Shown: positions 47,047 to 56,027, counted from the first letter of the stretch. The stretch is DNA of 64,000 nucleotides from Bact-19 sp038319215 (GCA_038319215.1 JBBQCZ010000001.1:33410-97409), one strand, 5' to 3'. The notes: generated from the letters alone by a model not told the origin. Numbers and translations: made by a program.

Positions 47047-47388
47047 TTAGAATTTTAAAGCGTTATCAATTTTTTCCATGTAGTCGAGACTGTCGTCAAG
47101 ATAAAAAATAATTTCAGGCACCCTCCTTACATCGTTTTTTATCACATTGCCAAGTTCAAATCTTATTTTTGAGACATTATTATTTATCTCTTTAATTATT
47201 TTTTCTCCATCTATAGACGGGAAAATACTTAAATAGCACTTTGCAAGTCCAAGGTCAGAGCTCATTCTAACAACAGTTACAGTAAGCAGTCTGCCCGGAA
47301 CAAGTCCGTTAAATTTTCGCTGAATTACCTTTGCTAATTCTTGCTGAATTAAGCCACCAACCTGAGTTTGTCGTTTTGATTCTATCAT
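47047..47388 (-). CDS. rbfA: 30S ribosome-binding factor A
   Basis: 113 residues. The family landmarks are at the N-terminus (RQTQVGGLIQQELAKVIQR), in the middle (VTVVRMSSDLGLAKCYLSIF) and near the end (RRVPEIIFYLDDSLDYMEK). RbfA is a KH-fold protein that helps mature the 16S rRNA 5' end. It is the first gene of a unit with the FtsX-like permease, 2 bases apart, as in other Bacteroidota. Confidence 0.93.
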   Translation of the reverse strand: MIESKRQTQVGGLIQQELAKVIQRKFNGLVPGRLLTVTVVRMSSDLGLAKCYLSIFPSIDGEKIIKEINNNVSKIRFELGNVIKNDVRRVPEIIFYLDDSLDYMEKIDNALKF

Positions 47389-47402
47389 AAAATTCTTTTT
47401 TG

Positions 47403-47410
47403 CAAAAGTA
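47403..47410 (-). promoter_or_regulatory. -7 promoter element before rbfA
   Basis: The minus strand reads TACTTTTG (TAnnTTTG), 14 bases before ATG 47388. Confidence 0.55.
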
Positions 47411-47467
47411 GTAAAAAATAGCGAGCTGTGGAAATTGAAAATTTTGCCAAAGCATCTTATGTTTTAT

Positions 47468-47511
47468 GCCACTGACGCACGGACAGAAAAATTTATTCGT
47501 GCGTCAGTGGC
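47468..47511. repeat. Perfect 14-bp inverted repeat between pepE and rbfA
   Basis: GCCACTGACGCACG (47468-47481) is the exact reverse complement of 47498-47511, around a 16-base AT-rich loop. It is GC-rich against its surroundings. It lies just after the pepE stop but no U-tract follows on the minus strand, so it is at best a poor intrinsic terminator. The word ...TTCGTG...AGTGGC is close to an intergenic motif I recall as dispersed in Bacteroidota genomes. Confidence 0.75.
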
Positions 47512-47519
47512 CATCAATA

Positions 47520-48230
47520 TTATCTCTTCAGTAAGAAACTAAAGTCTGCATCAGCTTCTATTTCTATAGGCTCTGTTCCGTATTTAAATAAACGAAGACT
47601 ACGTTTGCCAATCATAGTCATTTTTTCACCTTCAACAACGAACATTGTACCTTCACGCAAACCCGCAATCTGGATATTCTGATTTAAAACCATAAATTCA
47701 TTTATTCTGTCCTCACGGGTTTCGCCACCATGACCATCGGGATTTTTATCAAGATAATGTGGGTTTATCTGGAAAGGAATAAGATTTAACGCATCAAATC
47801 CCATTGGATCGATAATTGGCATATCGTTGGTAGTTTTAATTGATGGGCATGCAAGATTTGATCCTGCACTCCAACCGATAAAAGGCATCCCTGCTTTTAC
47901 CTTTTTTACAATTACATCTGTAAGTTTATTCAGATGAACCTGATGTAACAGATTCCAAGTACTTCCACCTCCAACTACAATTGCATCTGCTTCTTCAACT
48001 GCTTTTATTGGATCAGCAAAATGATGAATTGACACTATGTCATGTCCAACTTCATTAAAACGTGATTTTACTTTAGCTTCGTAGTCATCCCAGCTTACTG
48101 TTACACCTGCGTAAGGAATAAATAGACATTTAATGGGTGTTGTTCCTAAAAAATCGCGAATGTTAAACTTTGGATAATCGAGATAAGCTTCACCTGCATT
48201 TGTAGAATTGCTAATAAGTAATAGTCTCAT
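47520..48230 (-). CDS. pepE: Dipeptidase E (alpha-aspartyl dipeptidase, family S51)
   Basis: 236 residues. The nucleophile is the Ser in PFIGWSAGSNLA, the histidine lies in QINPHYLDKNP, and AIVVGGGSTWNLLHQ is the conserved glycine-rich strand. This matches peptidase E, which splits N-terminal aspartyl dipeptides in the cytoplasm. No signal peptide. It stands alone, 131 bases before rbfA, with the 14-bp inverted repeat between. Confidence 0.92.
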   Translation of the reverse strand: MRLLLISNSTNAGEAYLDYPKFNIRDFLGTTPIKCLFIPYAGVTVSWDDYEAKVKSRFNEVGHDIVSIHHFADPIKAVEEADAIVVGGGSTWNLLHQVHLNKLTDVIVKKVKAGMPFIGWSAGSNLACPSIKTTNDMPIIDPMGFDALNLIPFQINPHYLDKNPDGHGGETREDRINEFMVLNQNIQIAGLREGTMFVVEGEKMTMIGKRSLRLFKYGTEPIEIEADADFSFLLKR

Positions 48231-48525
48231 AAAATTTCTTTATTATTATTTGAGGATAAAAGTAACGTAAAAAAGTTTAATTTCAAATTTTACTATAGCA
48301 TATTTCTATCTTAGATTTAAGTTAAGATTATGCAAATGAAGAAACCAAATTGTAATCTTCAATTCCGCTTTTAGCGAACCATTATTTATCCCGTTTAAGT
48401 TTAATTTAGTCAAATAAGTTTAAGATTTTAAGATTTATTTATTGTCATAAAATAAAAACACTTGACAAACTGTTATTGTAGTATTGCCAAAAAGAAATAA
48501 ATTTGCATCAGAAAAAAGGAAATTT
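48231..48525. other. 295-bp divergent intergenic region
   Basis: AT-rich, with only the promoter of the rightward gene (48498-48505) recognisable. No small ORF, hairpin with a T-run, or RNA gene is seen. Confidence 0.4.
48498..48505 (+). promoter_or_regulatory. Promoter of gene 48526 (-33/-7)
   Basis: TAAATTTG (-7) with TTG at 48476-48478 about 19 bases upstream. It lies inside the longer TTG-started frame from 48484, so that start is excluded. Confidence 0.65.
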
Positions 48526-49938
48526 GTGAAAAGATATGTTTTTATAATATTTATTGTTTTAGCTTTTTCTACTCAGGGAGCTGCTGTTAGAATATTCGGT
48601 AATGCCAAGGATTATGCGGGTAGTGAAATTGTATTTTATAAATATTCGGATAGAATAAGTTTTGTAAAAGAACAGGTTTTTAGCTTGAGAATAGATTCTA
48701 TTGGAGATTTTAATACTGAAGTTAACTTTGACGAAATTACTTATGTCTTTGGCGATTTTGGAGTTTATCATGCTTATTTTTACGCCGAACCGGGAACAAA
48801 TTATGAGCTTTTATTACCACAATTTGATGAAAAAGACGAAAAAGATATTTTCAATCCTTTCTTTACACCTGAAGAGGTACATCTGGGAATAAAAAACCTG
48901 AGTAAAACCGATTTAAATTATTTAATTATTGATTTTGATTATTTCTATTTCAGATATCTTGACTTGAACGACCTAAATATTTATGCTGGTGGGCTAAGTA
49001 CTGATGTCGATACTTTTATAACAAACATAAATCTGCGCTACAAAGATATTGATAATCAATACTTTAAGGATTATAAAAAATATCGAATTGCTGCTCTTAA
49101 AAACATTGCAACCCAACAACAATATAAAACGGCTCTGGTATATGCATACTATACGAAGGAACCCGTGCTTTATGACAATCCTGCTTATATGGATTTGTTT
49201 AATAATATTTACTCTGATTATTTCGACGAATATCTTACTGGTCCTAACGGTTCAATGCTTTATGCAGTAATAAATTATGGACATAGTATTAGTAGATTGA
49301 AGAAATTAATGAGTCAGAACATGGAGTTAAAAACCCCACAATTCAGAGAATTGGTAATCTTAAAAGGGTTAAATGATGCATTTGCAAATAAAAACTTGCA
49401 GTGGTTACCTTTGCTATTAACTCTTGATTCTGTACACCTCTCAACCAAGTTTCCTATACACAAAACTATTGCTCAAAATATTGCCGATAATGTTTTAAGC
49501 TTAGCAAAAGGAACCATTGCGCCGCCATTCGAATTGCCAGATACAGCAGGTAATTTAAAATCTCTACACGATTGCAGGGGTAAATTTGTTTATCTGCATT
49601 TTGCCAATACAACATCTTATACTTCGCAAATTGAATTTGGATTAGTGAAAAATTTATATGATAGATATAAAGGGGTCTGTATTTTTATTACAGTATTGAC
49701 GGACAACGACAAAGATGCGGCAAAAGAATTTATTAGGGCAAACGAATTTAAGTGGGAGTTCCTATTTGCTGAAAATAATTCTTCTGTAATTAATACATAC
49801 AACGTAACTGCTTATCCTACATATTATCTTATCGACACTTTTGGAACATTGATAATGTCGCCAGCTCCATCTCCTTCTGAAAATTTTGAGACTTATTTCT
49901 TTAAAATTACTGGTGGAAAAACAGAAGGGAAAAAATAG
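48526..49938 (+). CDS. Exported TlpA-like thioredoxin-fold protein without active-site cysteines
   Basis: 470 residues from GTG 48526, which has an AAGGAAA ribosome-binding site 4-10 bases ahead and begins a signal peptide (KRYVFIIFIVLAFSTQGAA). Residues about 330-470 form an AhpC/TlpA-type thioredoxin domain: APPFELPDTAGN, GKFVYLHFANT, ...TVLTDNDKDAAKEFI, AYPTYYLIDTFG with the cis-proline. The usual W-C-x2-C is replaced by FANTTSYTS, so no redox pair exists. The N-terminal 320 residues are Tyr/Asn/Asp-rich and resemble the helper domain found in Bacteroidota TlpA-like exported proteins. A binding or chaperone role is more likely than disulphide exchange. Confidence 0.78.
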   Translation: MKRYVFIIFIVLAFSTQGAAVRIFGNAKDYAGSEIVFYKYSDRISFVKEQVFSLRIDSIGDFNTEVNFDEITYVFGDFGVYHAYFYAEPGTNYELLLPQFDEKDEKDIFNPFFTPEEVHLGIKNLSKTDLNYLIIDFDYFYFRYLDLNDLNIYAGGLSTDVDTFITNINLRYKDIDNQYFKDYKKYRIAALKNIATQQQYKTALVYAYYTKEPVLYDNPAYMDLFNNIYSDYFDEYLTGPNGSMLYAVINYGHSISRLKKLMSQNMELKTPQFRELVILKGLNDAFANKNLQWLPLLLTLDSVHLSTKFPIHKTIAQNIADNVLSLAKGTIAPPFELPDTAGNLKSLHDCRGKFVYLHFANTTSYTSQIEFGLVKNLYDRYKGVCIFITVLTDNDKDAAKEFIRANEFKWEFLFAENNSSVINTYNVTAYPTYYLIDTFGTLIMSPAPSPSENFETYFFKITGGKTEGKK

Positions 49939-49976
49939 TTATTTAACACTGGAATTTAACTTAACTTTGATTTGAA

Positions 49977-50579
49977 TTACAATAGGTTCAACAAATCAAG
50001 TAGGGACGGGTATGTGTTTTCTTTAAACTTTGTAATTTCTGATTTTTCCATCCATCCTACTTCGGTAATATTTTCTTCTATTTGAGGTTGTAATTTGTAA
50101 TCTCCCAAGAATCTCATTAAAAACCATGATGTTTCTTTGAGCACAAATCTTCCTTTAAGTGGGTAAATATGATACACATTCATCAATTTCTGCTCAATCT
50201 GCAAATCTTTTTCGAGAATTCCACATTCTTCACAAACTTCTCGTACTGCACCAACATTTGAAGTTTCTCCTTTTTCGAGTTTGCCCTTTGGAAAGTCAAA
50301 ATACCCTAAGCGCTTGATATACAGCAGGTTATTTGCGACATTAAAAACTAATCCGCCAGCTGCATAAATAATTTTAAAATATTCAGATAAGAATTCTGGA
50401 ATAAAATCGAAATTCTTCCCATAAATATTAAGACTTGGAGAATCTGGAAAATTTAGAAAAATATTAAGTTCTTTTTCTATGTCCTGTTCGCGCAAAAAGT
50501 TTATTTTTGTAAACGATTTATCATCCGTTTCATTTTCGGAGATGAGCAGAATTTTATTATTGTAAAATATTTTAAACAT
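49977..50579 (-). CDS. NUDIX hydrolase
   Basis: 200 residues from ATG 50579. The Nudix box is complete: G-x5-E-x7-RE-V-x-EE-x-G-I, from GKLEKGE to EECGI, at about 107-129. A FDFPKGKL-like approach (RLGYFDFPKGK) precedes it. No signal peptide. A TTG at 50606 would lengthen the frame but runs into pyrE. Substrate is unknown (nucleoside diphosphate derivatives in the family). It diverges from pyrE with six bases between the ATGs. Confidence 0.88.
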   Translation of the reverse strand: MFKIFYNNKILLISENETDDKSFTKINFLREQDIEKELNIFLNFPDSPSLNIYGKNFDFIPEFLSEYFKIIYAAGGLVFNVANNLLYIKRLGYFDFPKGKLEKGETSNVGAVREVCEECGILEKDLQIEQKLMNVYHIYPLKGRFVLKETSWFLMRFLGDYKLQPQIEENITEVGWMEKSEITKFKENTYPSLLDLLNLL

Positions 50580-50585
50580 AAACCA

Positions 50586-51218
50586 ATGGAACAAATTGCA
50601 AAACAAATCGCAGAAAAACTTTTACAAATTAAAGCAATTAAATTAGAGCCTGCAAATCATTTTACTTGGGCATCGGGTTGGTATTCTCCAATTTATTGCG
50701 ACAACAGAAAAACTTTGTCTTATCCAGAAGTTAGAACATTTATCAAAGATTCGTTTGTAACGGTAATAAAAGAAAAATTTGGCGATTTTGACATAATTGC
50801 AGGAGTTGCAACAGGAGCAATTGCACAAGGCGCATTGGTAGCAGAAGCAATGAATAAACCATTTGTTTATGTTCGTTCGCAACCTAAAGAACATGGTATG
50901 GGTAATCAAATCGAAGGAAAACTAGATCCTAATCAAAAAGTGTTGGTTATAGAAGATTTAATTTCTACTGGAGGTAGCAGCCTTAGCGCTGTTAATGCTA
51001 TTCGCCAAGCAAATTGTGAAGTTATTGGAATGGCTGCAATTTTTACATACAACTTTAAAAAAGCAAGCGATAGTTTCGAAGCTGCAAATGTAAGACTAGA
51101 AACTTTAAGCAACTACGACGCTTTAATAGAACATGCAATTGAAACCGGTTATGTTTCTGAATCTGATTTAAATTTGCTTAAAGAGTGGAGGCTAGATCCC
51201 GGAAACTGGAAAAAATAG
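50586..51218 (+). CDS. pyrE: Orotate phosphoribosyltransferase
   Basis: 210 residues. The PRPP motif VLVIEDLISTGGSS, the N-terminal WASGWYSPIYCDNRKTLSYP and IAGVATGAIAQGALVA are typical of PyrE. It turns orotate and PRPP into OMP in pyrimidine synthesis. It starts 6 bases from the NUDIX ATG on the other strand, and an SRPBCC gene follows 129 bases later, an arrangement I recall from related genomes. Confidence 0.94.
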   Translation: MEQIAKQIAEKLLQIKAIKLEPANHFTWASGWYSPIYCDNRKTLSYPEVRTFIKDSFVTVIKEKFGDFDIIAGVATGAIAQGALVAEAMNKPFVYVRSQPKEHGMGNQIEGKLDPNQKVLVIEDLISTGGSSLSAVNAIRQANCEVIGMAAIFTYNFKKASDSFEAANVRLETLSNYDALIEHAIETGYVSESDLNLLKEWRLDPGNWKK

Positions 51219-51347
51219 GAAATAAAAATACTAATCAACAGCTTAAAGAATAGGCTGTACGAGAAGAAACAAAAAAACCTACTGTACTTTGGTTATGTAT
51301 AGTTGTTTAAACTTCTCGGAACTATAAGTTAATATAACTTTATTTTA

Positions 51348-51752
51348 ATGAAAGAGCTTGAAATAATTAGCAAGACCGGAAAAATCAGCAACTCTGATGA
51401 GAAAATTTTCAATTTTTATTCAGATTTAAGAAATCTTTCAAGACTTATTCCTCCAGATGTTCAGGATTGGAATGCTACGGAAAGCAGCTGTTCTTTTATG
51501 GTAAAGGGGCAAAGAATGTCTTTGATAATAATAGATAGAGAGCCAAATAAAACAATCAAGATAACAGGTGATGATAGCTCTCCATATAAATTTTCCCTTT
51601 GGATTCAACTTAAGAATTTATCTGCATACGAAACTGCGGCTAGGCTTGTTTTACGAGCAGAGTTAAATATGATTATGCGAACAGCGGTAAAAAATCCTTT
51701 AACAAAAGGACTCGACCAGCTTGTTGATTATATGAAGATGATGCCTTATTGA
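51348..51752 (+). CDS. SRPBCC (START-like) domain protein
   Basis: 134 residues. The N-terminal strand and helix (SDEKIFNFYSDLRNLSRLIP) and the C-terminal helix (NPLTKGLDQLVDYM) are typical of a polyketide-cyclase/START-like helix-grip fold that binds a hydrophobic ligand. No catalytic residues are evident. It lies downstream of pyrE; the 3' end overlaps the convergent T9SS gene by 7 bases. Confidence 0.78.
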   Translation: MKELEIISKTGKISNSDEKIFNFYSDLRNLSRLIPPDVQDWNATESSCSFMVKGQRMSLIIIDREPNKTIKITGDDSSPYKFSLWIQLKNLSAYETAARLVLRAELNMIMRTAVKNPLTKGLDQLVDYMKMMPY

Positions 51753-52795
51753 TTTTTAATTATCTTCTTGCTGTAAACTTTACCATTAACAATAAGACTT
51801 AAAAAGTACAAGCCTGGTTTTAATCCAAGTTCATCAGTGTTTAGCTCGAATGTGTATTGTCCTGCTTTCTGAGTTTGTTCCTTTTGAATAACCCTAATGC
51901 TGTTGCCGGCCACACCGTTTAATGATAAACTTACATTTGCATCTTCTGTCAATTGATAACTGATTCTTGTTGCTTCTTTAAATGGATTTGGAAAAATATT
52001 GAAAGCTAGTAATTCTGGGATAATTTCTGTGTTGATAATCGATGATTCTGCCAAACCCGGCAATTCTAAAACCTTTTTATTAATCCATGTCTCTTCAAAT
52101 TTCTTTACATCACCATTGCTAAAACGTTGCTCAGTAATAACAGTTGTAACAATAGGATATCTGTCTTCAGCAGAATACCACATATATTTATAAGAATCAA
52201 CCGCAACTTCGGAACAACGCGAAACCTGTATTGTTGTAGAAAATTGGCATACTCGCAAAACATTTTTCTTAATATTTCCTGGTAAAATCAAAACTCCAAA
52301 AGCATCTGCCTGAACCTTATAATTTCCGTTTATATCTATCTCAGAATTATTCTTGTTTGTTGCCACCGCCTTAAGCGTTCCAATAATTTCAGAAGAGTAG
52401 CTAAAAGGATATACCATTCTTTTAAGTGGCTCATTATATACGATTAAAAACTCGTCGTTTTTAAAACCTGTTAAGGAATATGATTTCTCAGTTACTTCAT
52501 GGTAAAACAGATTTCCATTTTCATTAATTACAAATGTTGGTTCAATTGCAAGCATAGCTTTTTCGTTTGCATCGGGTTTCAATTGTACACTGTTGGTAGT
52601 TTTGTCGTTAAAAGTACAATTTGAAAAATCCCATACAATATTTTTACCAGCCTGCCCAGGTGATGTAAACTCTACAGAAACATAAGAATTAAAATCTCCT
52701 AAAATCGGTGCATGAGAGTTATAGTCAATAGTAACTTGTGAAAATGAAATGATTGAAATGCTTAGAAAAGCAAAAAGGGAAATATATTTTTTCAT
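51746..52795 (-). CDS. T9SS type A cargo protein of unknown function
   Basis: 349 residues. Signal peptide to about 20 (SISIISFSQ). The last ~75 residues form a T9SS type A tail (FNIFPNPFKEATRISYQ, GLKPGLYFLSLIVNGK). The body (about 20-260) is beta-rich with no motif I recognise. It has its own promoter (52817) and ends convergent to the SRPBCC gene. Confidence 0.82.
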   Translation of the reverse strand: MKKYISLFAFLSISIISFSQVTIDYNSHAPILGDFNSYVSVEFTSPGQAGKNIVWDFSNCTFNDKTTNSVQLKPDANEKAMLAIEPTFVINENGNLFYHEVTEKSYSLTGFKNDEFLIVYNEPLKRMVYPFSYSSEIIGTLKAVATNKNNSEIDINGNYKVQADAFGVLILPGNIKKNVLRVCQFSTTIQVSRCSEVAVDSYKYMWYSAEDRYPIVTTVITEQRFSNGDVKKFEETWINKKVLELPGLAESSIINTEIIPELLAFNIFPNPFKEATRISYQLTEDANVSLSLNGVAGNSIRVIQKEQTQKAGQYTFELNTDELGLKPGLYFLSLIVNGKVYSKKIIKNQ

Positions 52796-52816
52796 AATAA
52801 TCTAGTTTGTTTTGTG

Positions 52817-52824
52817 CAAATTTA
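52817..52824 (-). promoter_or_regulatory. -7 promoter element before the T9SS gene at 51746
   Basis: The minus strand reads TAAATTTG (TAnnTTTG), 21 bases before ATG 52795. Confidence 0.55.
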
Positions 52825-52889
52825 CTAAAATTTTGATTAACTCAACTAGGCTAAGAAAAATTTAATTTGAAAAGATAAAATTTAAGAAG

Positions 52890-53966
52890 CTATAAACTTT
52901 CAAGTTTGTCGATAATCTTTTTCTGCCAATTTGCAACAGAATAATCATCAATTACCGTTTTTCTTCCTGCTTTACCTATATTTATTCTGAGATTTTCATC
53001 ATCAATCAAATTACATAAGGTATTGAACCACTCGTTTTCATCATTAGCAAGAAAACCGTTTACTCCATGTTTGACAATGTCAATATTTACACCTACTGGT
53101 GACATAATTACTGGCATTTCAAGAGCCATGCATTGCAGTCCTTTGAATCCGCATTTACCTCGGCTCCACTCATCATTCGGCAGTGGCATTATTCCAATAT
53201 CAAATTCGCAAAGTTCATATATCTCACTTTCTTTGCTCCATTCCACAAGTTTAACTTCAATATCTCTGTTCCATTCTGTAGAATTTACCACAACCTTGAA
53301 ATAGATTTTGTCTCCATATTTTTCCTTCAGTTTCTTTAGCACAGGAATAGCTGTGTCGTAATGCTTTAATGTTGTTGTTGTTCCTGTCCAACCTATACAA
53401 ATCGTATTTCGATTTTTGTTGCATTCTATAGGTTTATGATAATTGGTGTCTAGGGTAGTTGGTAAGATAAAAACGTTATTGTTATGTTGTTTTGCATAAT
53501 TTGCTAGATATTGATTGCCAACAGTTACTAAGTTTGCATAATGACAAATATCGGCAGTTTTTTCTGTTTTTTTAAGCCATGCTAGATTTTGATTTCCTTC
53601 ACTAGTATCGTTTAGCCAGATTGAATCGTCGAAATCGAATACTATTGGGACGCCGGTTTTTGACAAACGTTTTTCGAAATATGTAGTTCCAAGCATAAAA
53701 GCCTCTCTGTAAATAAAAATTAAATCACAATTACGGGCCGTTTTCAAATCCCTTAAGCGATGAATAAAACTCTGAACAACTATTCTAAGTTTAGCAAAAT
53801 AGTTTCCACGAGAGTAAAATATTTTATCGTCTTTTTCACTTATGATATTCGAAAATATTATCTCATAGCCAGCAGATTCTAGTGCGGGAATAAAGTGCTC
53901 GAATCGAAACCTCTGGCCTGGTGAACGACCCTGTCGGTGTTGTACTATTGCTAAAAGTTTTTTCAT
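52890..53966 (-). CDS. GT4-type glycosyltransferase (group 1)
   Basis: 358 residues. The N-terminal half has GRSPGQRFRFEHFIPAL and IVFDFDDSIWL; the C-terminal Rossmann half has CIGWTGTTTTLKHYD, CEFDIGIMPLPNDEWSRGKC and GLQCMALEMPVIMSPVGVN, the usual GT-B donor-binding region. No transmembrane helix. Its ATG overlaps the stop of the upstream glycosyltransferase (ATGA), so the two act in one pathway, probably surface glycan synthesis. Sugar unknown. Confidence 0.85.
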   Translation of the reverse strand: MKKLLAIVQHRQGRSPGQRFRFEHFIPALESAGYEIIFSNIISEKDDKIFYSRGNYFAKLRIVVQSFIHRLRDLKTARNCDLIFIYREAFMLGTTYFEKRLSKTGVPIVFDFDDSIWLNDTSEGNQNLAWLKKTEKTADICHYANLVTVGNQYLANYAKQHNNNVFILPTTLDTNYHKPIECNKNRNTICIGWTGTTTTLKHYDTAIPVLKKLKEKYGDKIYFKVVVNSTEWNRDIEVKLVEWSKESEIYELCEFDIGIMPLPNDEWSRGKCGFKGLQCMALEMPVIMSPVGVNIDIVKHGVNGFLANDENEWFNTLCNLIDDENLRINIGKAGRKTVIDDYSVANWQKKIIDKLESL

Positions 53967-55198
53967 TTCTCGCTCAGAGTTTTATAAATTTTATAATATC
54001 TTTCTGCTCCCGTTTGCAATGAAAACAACTCTAAAGCGACCTTCCTCAATGCCGCTGCATTTATTTTTATTAATTCATCTATACCATCTACCGCTTTCTG
54101 ATATCCACTTGTATTCATTTCATCAATTAATATTCCTAGATTATTTTCTGGAACAAATTTATCAAGATCTCCAACGTTTGAATTGCAAATAACAGGAACT
54201 CCCATGCCAAGCAATTCGGCTAGTTTGGTTGGTGACGATGCTTTTTTTGAAAAAACCGGTTTAATAAAAAACAATGAAGCTTGCGACAATGAAATCAATA
54301 TTGGAACTTCCTCTCGGTTTGCCGGTCGGATAACAATATCATTTGCTTCAACCCCATGTTTTTCTGCAAGAGCAAGTATCTCAGCAGGATTGTCTCTTGT
54401 AATAACTAGAAACTTTGAATTTTGCCTAATTCGCTTTAAAACACTAAAAAACATTATCATTTCCTCGGGCATATACCAAGTTCCTACCGAACCCAAGTAA
54501 CAAAGAACAAAATCAGATTCAGATAGCCCGATTTCTTTTCGTAATTCTGCACTTGCGATTTTGTCGGTTTTGTTATAATCGAAATGAGACAAATCGGCGC
54601 AGCAAGGAATAACTTCAATTGGAATTTTAGGAAAATTAAAGTTATTATGAATTATTTCTTTACCAGCGAACGTTAAGCTTACGGTATAGTCGGCAATTGT
54701 AAAAAACATCTTTTCTTTCCGTTTAAAATAGCGGTACACCATTTTATAAACAGGATTTGACTGTGGCCACAGATTTCCGTCGATTCGCTCATCGGCATAA
54801 AATCCACGCATATCGAAAAGAAACTTTACTCCATACTTCTTTTTTAAATAAACCCCGGCAAAGGCTGAAATGTATGAACGACAGTGAACAATATCAAAAT
54901 TAAATTTCTTGTAAAGTATTCTTGCTTGCTTTTTAAGTTCAAAAACATCCTTTATAGTTGATAAAACAGGTGGCTTTTTTGTGTAAAAAATGGGGTGCCA
55001 GTTAATACCATAATTTTCTAAAATGGAAGAAATATATTTTTGTCTTTTGTCAAAGATCTCTTTCTTTTCTGCAGATAAAATGTGAACTTCAACATTTTTC
55101 TTTACTAATTCTGAAAGATATGGAATTACCTGAGATTGACCCAAAGGATCAGTCATTCCATCATAAGAAATATAGAGCACTTTAATTTTTTCACTCAT
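53963..55198 (-). CDS. GT4-type glycosyltransferase (group 1)
   Basis: 411 residues from ATG 55198; a TTG at 55207 is the alternative. N-terminal KVLYISYDGMTDPLGQSQVI and RSYISAFAGVYLKKKYGVKF, then CYLGSVGTWYMPEEM, LSQASLFFIKP and PTKLAELLGMGVPVICNSNV, the Glycos_transf_1 signature with the E-x7-E-like region. Cytosolic. First gene of the pair with the enzyme at 52890. Acceptor and donor are unknown. Confidence 0.86.
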   Translation of the reverse strand: MSEKIKVLYISYDGMTDPLGQSQVIPYLSELVKKNVEVHILSAEKKEIFDKRQKYISSILENYGINWHPIFYTKKPPVLSTIKDVFELKKQARILYKKFNFDIVHCRSYISAFAGVYLKKKYGVKFLFDMRGFYADERIDGNLWPQSNPVYKMVYRYFKRKEKMFFTIADYTVSLTFAGKEIIHNNFNFPKIPIEVIPCCADLSHFDYNKTDKIASAELRKEIGLSESDFVLCYLGSVGTWYMPEEMIMFFSVLKRIRQNSKFLVITRDNPAEILALAEKHGVEANDIVIRPANREEVPILISLSQASLFFIKPVFSKKASSPTKLAELLGMGVPVICNSNVGDLDKFVPENNLGILIDEMNTSGYQKAVDGIDELIKINAAALRKVALELFSLQTGAERYYKIYKTLSEK

Positions 55199-55343
55199 GT
55201 CATGCAATTCTCAATGCAAAAAAACAAAAAAAAACAAGCTAATCGTAATTATTTGTCAAATATCTTTAAAGCAATGAGTACTAAAAGTGTTTACTAACCC
55301 AAAAAGCCAGCATAAACAATAATAACATTTCACAATATTATTT

Positions 55344-55351
55344 TATATTTG
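55344..55351 (+). promoter_or_regulatory. -7 promoter element before lspA
   Basis: TATATTTG (TAnnTTTG), 22 bases before ATG 55374. Confidence 0.6.
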
Positions 55352-55373
55352 CAGCCATTAAAGCTAACAGGCA

Positions 55374-56027
55374 ATGAAGAAGAAGGCAATTATCGCAATG
55401 ATAATAATTTTTGGAGTGTTAATACTTGATCAAGTAATAAAGATTTGGGTGAAGACACACATGCAGATGGGAGATGAAATACATCTAATTAAAGATAGGA
55501 TTATGTTTCATTTTACCGAAAACCCCGGGATGGCTTTTGGAATGGAGCTAGGCGGTACGTGGGGAAAATTAGCTCTGAGCTTATTTAGAATACTTGCTAT
55601 TGGCGGGTTAATATACTATCTAATAAGAATTATAAAATCTGGAGAAAACTTATTTTATATAATTTGTATTGCATTAGTAATAGCCGGAGCAACAGGAAAT
55701 TTAATCGATTCTGCTTTTTACGGACTTATTTTTAACGAGAGCTATGGTCAAGTAGCTACATTGTTTCCTGCTGGTGGTGGCTATGAAAAATTTCTTCATG
55801 GTAATGTTGTGGACATGTTCTATTGTCCTGTAATTGATTCATACTATCCAGATTGGTTTCCATTTTGGGGAGGAGATAGACTTTTGTTTTTCCGTCCAGT
55901 ATTTAATGTTGCAGACTCTGCAATTACAATTTCTGTTTTTCTAATGATAGTTTTCTATAAAAAGGTGTTCAAAAAGCGATTAGATTTAGCAGAATCAGAG
56001 TCCGAAAACATAGAAAATTTAGATTAG
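55374..56027 (+). CDS. lspA: Lipoprotein signal peptidase (signal peptidase II)
   Basis: 217 residues with four transmembrane helices. Motifs: DQVIKIWVKTHM, FTENPGMAFG, GATGNLIDS with one catalytic Asp, and VFNVADSAI with the other. About 40-50 residues are inserted between the two catalytic aspartates, making it longer than the ~160-residue enterobacterial enzyme, a feature I recall in Bacteroidota LspA. It removes the signal peptide of diacylglyceryl-lipoproteins such as those at 13183, 38959 and 63745. Confidence 0.93.
   Translation: MKKKAIIAMIIIFGVLILDQVIKIWVKTHMQMGDEIHLIKDRIMFHFTENPGMAFGMELGGTWGKLALSLFRILAIGGLIYYLIRIIKSGENLFYIICIALVIAGATGNLIDSAFYGLIFNESYGQVATLFPAGGGYEKFLHGNVVDMFYCPVIDSYYPDWFPFWGGDRLLFFRPVFNVADSAITISVFLMIVFYKKVFKKRLDLAESESENIENLD

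Noticed and set aside
47468..47511. Calling the 14-bp inverted repeat a terminator of pepE
   Set aside because: No T-run follows on the minus strand, so it was reported as a repeat instead.
50580..50606. TTG start at 50606 for the NUDIX gene
   Set aside because: It would run into pyrE on the opposite strand and adds non-conserved residues; ATG 50579 fits the family length.
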